Shown: in pieces, positions 46,791 to 51,865 of the stretch | Layout: every line of letters begins with the position of its first letter | Position numbering within the stretch: the first letter of the stretch is position 1 | Assembly: GCA_016763075.1 (NCBI GenBank) | Contig: JAESUM010000065.1 | Span: 1 to 51,865, forward strand | Reading direction: 5' to 3' | Source of the DNA: Pseudomonadales bacterium | GTDB lineage: Bacteria; Pseudomonadota; Gammaproteobacteria; Pseudomonadales; JAHRWD01 | DNA: 51,865 nucleotides | Position numbers and translations under genes: made by a program | The notes under the pieces: model-generated | Database searches by the model: none | Told to the model about the DNA's origin: nothing | Seen by the model: the letters and a program-made list of their open reading frames with translations, nothing else

Positions 46791-47003
46791 GCTGAATCGA
46801 GTTAATGCGAACGAATTCTTCCGCGACATATATGAGTAAAGGTAATTTCTATCTTTCACATTAAATAAAACATTCGGAATAGATTAGGGTTTTCAACCCC
46901 GGAATTCGAATAGGTGCTAGTAGTATGATAATTCAAAAAGGCTAGATTATTTTTGTAAAAAAGTTCTACCCATTTTTATTTTAGTTTTTCTAGTGTTCGT
47001 AAC

Positions 47004-47086
47004 AGGTAGGTTGGGCTTAGCTAGCGAAGCCCTGCAATGTGTAGTAGCGGTTCCCCTGTTGGGCTTCATGCTTGTTCCCACCCTGC
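47004..47086. repeat. Degenerate palindromic repeat element (MITE-like)
   Basis: GTAGGTTGGGCTTAGC at the left and the reverse-complementary-like TTGGGCTTCATGC...CCCACCCTGC at the right make an imperfect overall dyad; inside the left arm GGGCTTAGC-TA-GCGAAGCCC (47013-47032) is itself a hairpin. The wording resembles widespread GTAGGTTGGGCT intergenic repeats. Flanking AATAAAACAT-type copies could be remains of a target duplication. Confidence 0.45.
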
Positions 47087-47230
47087 GCGCTAGAATAAAA
47101 CATATTCGGAATCGCTTCGATATTAAGGTACGTTGACTATCATTCTGAAGAATATAATTTGGCGGTCAGCTGAGTTTTAATCTAGGGAAGTGTTGCATTG
47201 AAAGACCTGACCGTGAATTTTTTTGGCTTT

Positions 47231-47755
47231 TTAAATATTGTGGCAGTTGGTCATTGTGAGTTCATAATCTTTTCTCACGTGGAATGTTTTGCTGACCTCT
47301 TGCTCGGAAACCTGCACCACTATTTTCCAGTCTCCTTCCACGAGTTCATACTCTGCCTCGAAAAAAAACATGGCACCGCCAATATGACCGCCATTTTCAA
47401 AATGAGAAGTCTTCGATTGCCAAACATCGATCTCAGTACTTTTTCCATCATAACCAGAAATGGTGGGGTGGTGAGTTTCGACGGTAACGGGTATGTCTAT
47501 CAATGTTTTATCTAACCCAACTATTTTATAGTGAATCCCAAATGTAACACCGAGTTTCATCGGAATTTTGTCAGTTTGGCATACTATCTCCGGGTCAGAT
47601 GTTGTTAGTCGTCCACTTGTTGAATTTTGGTCAATCTCGCTAATAGGCTTATATGCATCTTTTATAAAGACACCGCTATGAGTTATTTTGAGGTCAGCGA
47701 TGGGTACTTGCGTACAGCCCGACAAAAGTATTGCGGCCAGGATTATTTTCTTCAG
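47231..47755 (-). CDS. Lipoprotein of unknown function, probable CTG start
   Basis: About 174 residues if translation begins at CTG 47755: this gives LKKIILAAILLSGC, a complete lipoprotein signal with lipobox, and AAGG lies seven bases upstream. The alternative TTG at 47725 would give MSGC with no signal peptide, which is implausible. The mature part has beta-rich segments (GVTFGIHYKIVG, GGAMFFFEAEYELVEGDWKIVVQV) suggestive of an immunoglobulin-like sandwich. No family known. It sits alone next to the intergenic repeats. Confidence 0.65.
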   Translation of the reverse strand: MKKIILAAILLSGCTQVPIADLKITHSGVFIKDAYKPISEIDQNSTSGRLTTSDPEIVCQTDKIPMKLGVTFGIHYKIVGLDKTLIDIPVTVETHHPTISGYDGKSTEIDVWQSKTSHFENGGHIGGAMFFFEAEYELVEGDWKIVVQVSEQEVSKTFHVRKDYELTMTNCHNI

Positions 47756-47822
47756 GTTTTAACCTTGTGTTGAAAGCATGTAGATGGGGTGGAAAATCTA
47801 GGGATACGATACTTCATAGCCT

Positions 47823-48584
47823 CTATAGAACTCGAACAGGCGCTTGTGGAACCGTACTCCAAAACTCCGGATCATGCCCATAAAAAATCTCAGCGCCCTT
47901 CGCTTCAAGTTCCTTGAGCGCCCGCAAAGATTTAAGCATTTGATCGGCATCATGTACCAACGCCGGTAATTTCATCTCCTCTAATGTACGACGCAGATAA
48001 CAGGCATCCCCTGCCAATAATATCTGTCGTTTGCGGGTTTTTATAAAGAGCGATTGATGGCCTGGGGTGTGGCCGGGAGTGGGCACTAAATTTACCGATC
48101 CGTCGCCAAATAAATCAAGTGCGCCGTTGATCAGCATCATATCCTGCCCCAGGTCATATTCTTCTGGGTTGTAGGCAAAGGATTCAATAAAGTCTGGTTC
48201 ATGGGCTGCATCCCATTCATCTTTTTGTACCAGAATACGGGCGTCTGGAATAAACGCGTTGCCACCGGCGTGGTCAAAATGCAGATGGGAGTTGATGACC
48301 ATGTCGATATCACGGACATCGACATCCATTTGCTGCAATCGGCTTTGGATATCTTCATCGTTAGCGAAATTAACTTGTATAAACGCGCTGGCATCACCCA
48401 AAAACCCTGCTGGGTCTTGCTGTGCTTTTAGACTCATGCCGGTATCAAAAAGCATGGTGCCCTTCGGGTGACGAATTAAATAACTCGGAATCGGTATTTT
48501 AATATTGCCCTCTTCACCGCCAATCATGGTTTGCATTGGCATGGTGAGCCAGCCGCAGGTCATCGCGTAAAGTTGTAAGTCCAT
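47823..48584 (-). CDS. MBL-fold hydrolase, AHL-lactonase-like (AttM/AiiB type)
   Basis: 253 residues. The two-zinc site is visible: H100, H102, D104 and H105 in SHLHFDHAGG, then GHTPGHQSLF, GDACYL and GHDPEFW. The segment order and YLIRHPKGTMLFDTG start are those of N-acyl-homoserine-lactone lactonases, which silence quorum signals; other lactonases share this pattern, so the substrate is not certain. It follows the acyl-CoA dehydrogenase gene by 53 bases on the same strand. Confidence 0.85.
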   Translation of the reverse strand: MDLQLYAMTCGWLTMPMQTMIGGEEGNIKIPIPSYLIRHPKGTMLFDTGMSLKAQQDPAGFLGDASAFIQVNFANDEDIQSRLQQMDVDVRDIDMVINSHLHFDHAGGNAFIPDARILVQKDEWDAAHEPDFIESFAYNPEEYDLGQDMMLINGALDLFGDGSVNLVPTPGHTPGHQSLFIKTRKRQILLAGDACYLRRTLEEMKLPALVHDADQMLKSLRALKELEAKGAEIFYGHDPEFWSTVPQAPVRVL

Positions 48585-48637
48585 TTTAAATTTCCGTTTT
48601 TATGGCTTCTATCTATTTTGGTTTGACACGTCTGCGG

Positions 48638-49819
48638 TTAGAAAAATGCCTGGATGTCGGTTTGTGCCCGGCCAAGAATCAGCGCATGAATATCGGCGGT
48701 GCCTTCGTAGGTATTGACGACCTCTAGGTTGAGCATATGGCGCATGACTGGGAACTCGTCGGATATGCCATTGCCGCCCAACATGTCCCGCGCTACCCGG
48801 GCGATCTCTAATGATTTTGAGCAGTTGTTACGTTTCATCATCGAGATTAATTCAACACCGAGTTGGCCCTGGTCATACAGCCGGGTGGCCTGTAGTGCGC
48901 CCAGTAAGCCAAGATGAATCTCTGTTTGCATGTTGGCCAGCTTAAGCTGAACCAGCTGGTTAGCAGCCAATGGGCGGTTAAATTGTTTGCGATCAAGCAC
49001 GTATTGGCGGGCGGTTTTCCAGCAGGTTTCGGCTGCGCCAAGTGCGCCCCAAGAAATGCCCAAGCGTGCACCATTGAGGCAACCAAAGGGGCCTTTCAAA
49101 CCTTTTACGTTTGGTAGTAGTTGTTCGTCAGAAACGAATACTTCGTCCATTACTATTTCGCCGGTGATGGAGGCTCGCAATGCCAGCTTGCCTTCGATTT
49201 TTGGCGTAGACAGCCCCTTCATGCCTTTTTCGAGTATAAAGCCGCGAATCACGCCGTCGTCGGTTTTGGCCCAGACGATAAACACATCGGCTATTGGCGA
49301 GTTGGTGATCCACATTTTGTTACCCGAAATGCTATAGCCGCCATCAACGGTTTTGGCGCGGGTGATCATGCTGCCCGGGTCTGAACCGTGGTCAGGTTCG
49401 GTAAGCCCAAAGCAACCTACCCATTCGCCGGTGGCTAGTTTTGGTAGGTATTTTTCGCGTTGGGCTTCGCTGCCGTATGCGTGAATGGGATGCATGACTA
49501 GGCTGGACTGAACGCTCATCATAGAGCGGTAACCGGAATCTACCCGTTCTATTTCTCTGGCAGCTAACCCATAACTGACGTAATTAACGCCTGCGCAGCC
49601 GTATCCTTCGATGGTTGCGCCAAGCAGGCCCAGTGCGCCCATCTCGTGGAATATATTGCGATCAATATCTTCATTACGAAAAGCCATCTGCACATTAGGC
49701 TGTAGCTTGTCTTGCGCATATTGGCGTGCGCTGAGCATAATCATGCGTTCATCTTCGCTGAGCTGTTGCTCTATTTGGAAGGGGTCTTCCCAGTCAAATT
49801 TTGCTAGTTTGCCGGCCAT
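48638..49819 (-). CDS. gcdH: Glutaryl-CoA dehydrogenase
   Basis: 393 residues, the usual length. [48 protein letters not shown] and [19 protein letters not shown] with catalytic Glu (about E372) identify GcdH within the acyl-CoA dehydrogenases. It oxidises and decarboxylates glutaryl-CoA to crotonyl-CoA in lysine, tryptophan and some ring-cleavage pathways, passing electrons to ETF. AGGAG lies before ATG 49819, 27 bases after the SDR gene, so the two are probably cotranscribed. Confidence 0.93.
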   Translation of the reverse strand: MAGKLAKFDWEDPFQIEQQLSEDERMIMLSARQYAQDKLQPNVQMAFRNEDIDRNIFHEMGALGLLGATIEGYGCAGVNYVSYGLAAREIERVDSGYRSMMSVQSSLVMHPIHAYGSEAQREKYLPKLATGEWVGCFGLTEPDHGSDPGSMITRAKTVDGGYSISGNKMWITNSPIADVFIVWAKTDDGVIRGFILEKGMKGLSTPKIEGKLALRASITGEIVMDEVFVSDEQLLPNVKGLKGPFGCLNGARLGISWGALGAAETCWKTARQYVLDRKQFNRPLAANQLVQLKLANMQTEIHLGLLGALQATRLYDQGQLGVELISMMKRNNCSKSLEIARVARDMLGGNGISDEFPVMRHMLNLEVVNTYEGTADIHALILGRAQTDIQAFF

Positions 49820-49846
49820 GATTAAGCTCCTGTGATTAACGCGGGT

Positions 49847-50548
49847 TCAAGCGGATAGTTCGCCACCGTCTACGGTAACAATGGTGCCGCTTGTGTATTG
49901 GTTTTGTAGCAGGTAAATATACGCATTGGCTGCCTCAATTTGGGTGCCAAGGCGTTTTGCTGGGATACGAGCGCTTAAGCTCTGCACCATATTCCAGCGC
50001 TCGGTATCGTCGCCGAACCGTTCAATAAACCCCGGTGTTACGGCGTTTACTCTAATGGGTGCTAACTCAACCGCGAGGGATTTAGTGAGTGACTCGATGG
50101 CCCCGTTAATAGCCGCAGTGCATGAAAACCCTTGGTATCCTCTAACCGCTGCAATACCGGAGGTAAATACAATACTGCCTTTTGCCGAAATCGTATCTAA
50201 ACAATAGCGCGCTAAAATATATTGCCCCCAAAATTTGGCATCAAAGGCCGCGCGGGAATCCGCCGGTGCTGATTCGGTAAATGGGCCGGTGAGGTGATCT
50301 GGCCGTATGGTCACAACCAAGTGATCAAACTCGCCAAGCTCAGAATAAAACCCAATGACCGCTTGTTCGTCACCGGCATCTAATGGATACGCCGATGCAG
50401 CCGTTCCTAATTCGGTGCAAACCCTCTCTAGTTTTTTAATATTGCGCGATGCAATAACAACCTGCGCACCCATATCAATTAATTGCTTCGCAAGGCAAAG
50501 GCCGATGCCCGTGCCGCCGCCAACAATGAGTATGCGCTTGCCTTTCAT
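49847..50548 (-). CDS. SDR-like protein lacking the YxxxK catalytic pair
   Basis: 233 residues. The Rossmann start VGGGTGIG, the LGTAASAYPLDAGD segment, the VRVNAVTPGFIERF-type region and GTIVTVDGG are SDR-like. Where classical members have Y-x3-K followed by AAVEALT, this one reads FSCTAAINGAIESLTKSLA, so Tyr and Lys appear replaced by Thr/Cys and Asn. A subgroup of SDR-like proteins (Lin1944-like) shares this trait. Either it uses other residues or it binds a ligand without catalysis. It lies between the PEBP and gcdH genes on one strand. Confidence 0.82.
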   Translation of the reverse strand: MKGKRILIVGGGTGIGLCLAKQLIDMGAQVVIASRNIKKLERVCTELGTAASAYPLDAGDEQAVIGFYSELGEFDHLVVTIRPDHLTGPFTESAPADSRAAFDAKFWGQYILARYCLDTISAKGSIVFTSGIAAVRGYQGFSCTAAINGAIESLTKSLAVELAPIRVNAVTPGFIERFGDDTERWNMVQSLSARIPAKRLGTQIEAANAYIYLLQNQYTSGTIVTVDGGELSA

Positions 50549-50569
50549 TGGGCCAGATTTTCCTGCTAA

Positions 50570-51115
50570 TTATCTTTGGTTGTAAAGCACAACAGATGCT
50601 TTGGCTAGCGTATGAAAACTCAAATTAAACCCGACCATTGCGGGGGTTGTATTCTGGCTGAGACCCAGTGTTTTAACATCTAGCGCAAATGCGGTGAACG
50701 TATATTGATGAGGGCCGTGGCCTTTGGGTGGGCAAGAACCACCAAAACCGACGGTGCCAAAACTAGTGGTACTTTGAACGCTGCCTTTTGGCGCAATAGA
50801 TGCGCTCAAGTTGCCTGCATTGGTTTTAAGTGATGTGACATCGGCGGGGATATCAAATATCAGCCAGTGCCAAAAACCGCTACCGGTTGGTGCATCTGCA
50901 TCGAACAGAGTAATGGCAATGCTTTTTGTTCCTTTTGGGACATTTTTCCAGGTCAGCCTTGGGGAGATGTTTTTTCCGTTACAACCAAAACCATTGAATA
51001 CCTGATCGTTGGTTAACTGGCCCTGTACGTCGGGGCTTTCCAGTGTGAAGCCGTCGGCATGTGAAAAGCTTGAAAATGCTAATAACATTATTGTGATTAG
51101 AGAGTATTTTTTCAT
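50570..51115 (-). CDS. YbhB/YbcL (PEBP) family periplasmic protein
   Basis: 181 residues. A signal peptide (YSLITIMLLAFSSFSHA, cleavage after about 20) sends it to the periplasm. LFDADAPTGSGFWHWLIFDIP and the GGSCPPKGHGPHQYTFTAFAL block are the anion-binding loops of the phosphatidylethanolamine-binding-protein fold. E. coli YbhB and YbcL have no settled function; roles in kinase inhibition were proposed for relatives. Its stop is 21 bases from the SDR start. Confidence 0.9.
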   Translation of the reverse strand: MKKYSLITIMLLAFSSFSHADGFTLESPDVQGQLTNDQVFNGFGCNGKNISPRLTWKNVPKGTKSIAITLFDADAPTGSGFWHWLIFDIPADVTSLKTNAGNLSASIAPKGSVQSTTSFGTVGFGGSCPPKGHGPHQYTFTAFALDVKTLGLSQNTTPAMVGFNLSFHTLAKASVVLYNQR

Positions 51116-51167
51116 GGTGAGTCCTGAGTGTTTATTTTGAAAATCAGATTAACATTAGAAGTTAAAA

Positions 51168-51865
51168 TTAATCGGTGTTTGCTCCAAATTCTAACCAATG
51201 GGCAAGTTCCGGTGTGGCGTGTTCTTTAAGCTGCTGATGGTATACGGCAATATCTTCTTCAGAAAGAAGCCCGCGCCATTGCTCGCTTTTCCCGCTATTA
51301 AAAAAACTGGAATTATTATTCCACAGGTTTTTTTCAGCATCCGGTGCAATGTTGTCTGCTTTAGATTTCATGTTTTCGAAGGTGGCAGCAGCTACTAATT
51401 CGGGCCATTTTTCTTGTGGTACTTCTATATTTAAAATATTAGCAATCCTTTGCATCTCTTTAGGAAGATCCGTTTTAAGATCGTTGTAGTGAATAAAGTT
51501 AATGTTGGAAAGGTGACGGTATTGCCAGAAAGTAGAAACAAAATTCATTACCGAAGGTGTGCCTGCATCATCACGTTCGCCGGGTTTTCCAGAAGCGCTC
51601 ATCCAGCGTTGAAACCGAACGCCCAAGTCGTCTTCACTCATATCGGGTAAAACGACTTCGTGGGTAGCGTTACCCATCATGGTGACGAATGATTTTGGAT
51701 TCATATTCTTTAAATGTGGCTGCATCGAAATAAATGCGTCACGTGGGTCGCGGCCAACGCATAAATAAGTCACGTCATCAAAGTAGGGTAGGCCATCGAG
51801 GGGTGTGTGGGTTTTAATAAACCGCCGGTGTGTTTGTGCGCTTAGTTTTTCTAGTACGTCGTCGA
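51168..51865 (-). CDS. Sulfotransferase, 5' end outside window
   Basis: About 232 codons are visible up to the right edge; the frame continues upstream of the apparent ATG at 51773 (RRFIKTHTPLDGLPYFDDVTYL), so the gene is cut by the window. FIKTHTPLDGLP and YLCVGRDPRDAFISM (3'-phosphate-binding R and S of PAPS) mark a sulfotransferase domain; the 5'-PSB loop lies outside. It would move sulfate from PAPS to an alcohol or amine; substrate unknown. The C-terminus ends in HWLEFGANTD. Confidence 0.82.
   Translation of the reverse strand, partial: DDVLEKLSAQTHRRFIKTHTPLDGLPYFDDVTYLCVGRDPRDAFISMQPHLKNMNPKSFVTMMGNATHEVVLPDMSEDDLGVRFQRWMSASGKPGERDDAGTPSVMNFVSTFWQYRHLSNINFIHYNDLKTDLPKEMQRIANILNIEVPQEKWPELVAAATFENMKSKADNIAPDAEKNLWNNNSSFFNSGKSEQWRGLLSEEDIAVYHQQLKEHATPELAHWLEFGANTD

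Larger units (their letters stand above)
46682..47230. other. Long intergenic region with repeats
   Basis: 549 bases with no credible gene; a plus-strand frame at 47198 is the shadow of the lipoprotein gene. It contains the 8-bp tandem repeat (46761-46790), a palindromic repeat element (47004-47086) and two similar AATAAAACAT(AT)TCGGAAT stretches at about 46864 and 47094 that flank that element. Confidence 0.6.

Noticed and set aside
47198-47515. 105-codon plus-strand frame
   Set aside because: It is the shadow of the lipoprotein gene on the other strand, which has a convincing signal peptide.

Overview
The window looks like chromosomal DNA from a marine-type gammaproteobacterium, perhaps of the Cellvibrionales/Spongiibacteraceae kind; this placement is inferred from gene content only. 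Supporting genes are a Vibrio/Shewanella-type second elongation factor G, the acnD-prpF pair, a DUF3187 barrel, a FetB permease, FadH, GcdH and several flavin monooxygenases. I found no rRNA, tRNA, CRISPR array or prophage.

Layout. 1-4.6 kb: a partial membrane protein, an EF-G2 gene with a one-base frameshift, and a PM20D1-like M20 peptidase. 4.7-12.1 kb: a plus-strand catabolic cluster with a DinB/TIGR03084 protein, two Baeyer-Villiger-type monooxygenases, a small membrane protein, an SDR dehydrogenase and a beta-lactamase-fold esterase. These fit an alcohol to ketone to ester/lactone to acid route for an unknown carbonyl compound. 12.1-20 kb: YefM-YoeB with a duplicated yoeB 3' end, housekeeping genes (DUF1456, CvfB, RsuA), a DUF3187 barrel, a LysR/DUF1330 divergent pair, and an ArsR-SRPBCC-DUF1761 group. 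20.2-24.1 kb: acnD-prpF of the methylcitrate cycle, without prpB or prpC.

24.3-27.5 kb is a scrap zone: an antitoxin beside a broken ParE toxin, an IS4-type transposase remnant, a truncated lipoprotein, and an intact IS110 transposase with a possibly structured flank. 27.5-33.5 kb: a TetR regulator next to a large SGNH/thrombospondin-3/FG-GAP lipoprotein (frameshifted), a ZntR-type MerR regulator with a textbook stretched promoter and an SO_0444-type metal permease, and a Tat-exported DUF1569 protein. 33.6-37.1 kb: a decaying three-gene operon (cupredoxin-like protein intact, degenerate GGDEF/EAL sensor and outer-membrane protein both pseudogenes). 37.3-44.5 kb: an MBL-fold lipoprotein, a FabG-like SDR, an orphan FetB, and a truncated hemoglobin / membrane protein / VOC / ABM / FadH run. 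44.6-51.9 kb: small lipoproteins, a frameshifted depolymerase-like esterase, an AHL-lactonase-like MBL protein, and a PEBP-SDR-GcdH run, ending in a partial sulfotransferase.

Two kinds of gene damage coexist. Three otherwise intact genes (EF-G2, SGNH lipoprotein, depolymerase-like esterase) each appear to lack one base in a short homopolymer, which may be a sequence-quality problem. Others (GGDEF/EAL sensor, outer-membrane protein, IS4 remnant, ParE) carry several stops, frameshifts or deletions and look truly decayed. The most interesting items are the monooxygenase cluster, the IS110 flank repeats and candidate RNA, the eroding cupredoxin operon with its 20-bp perfect inverted repeat, the yoeB 3'-end duplication and the apparently leaderless arsR promoter.
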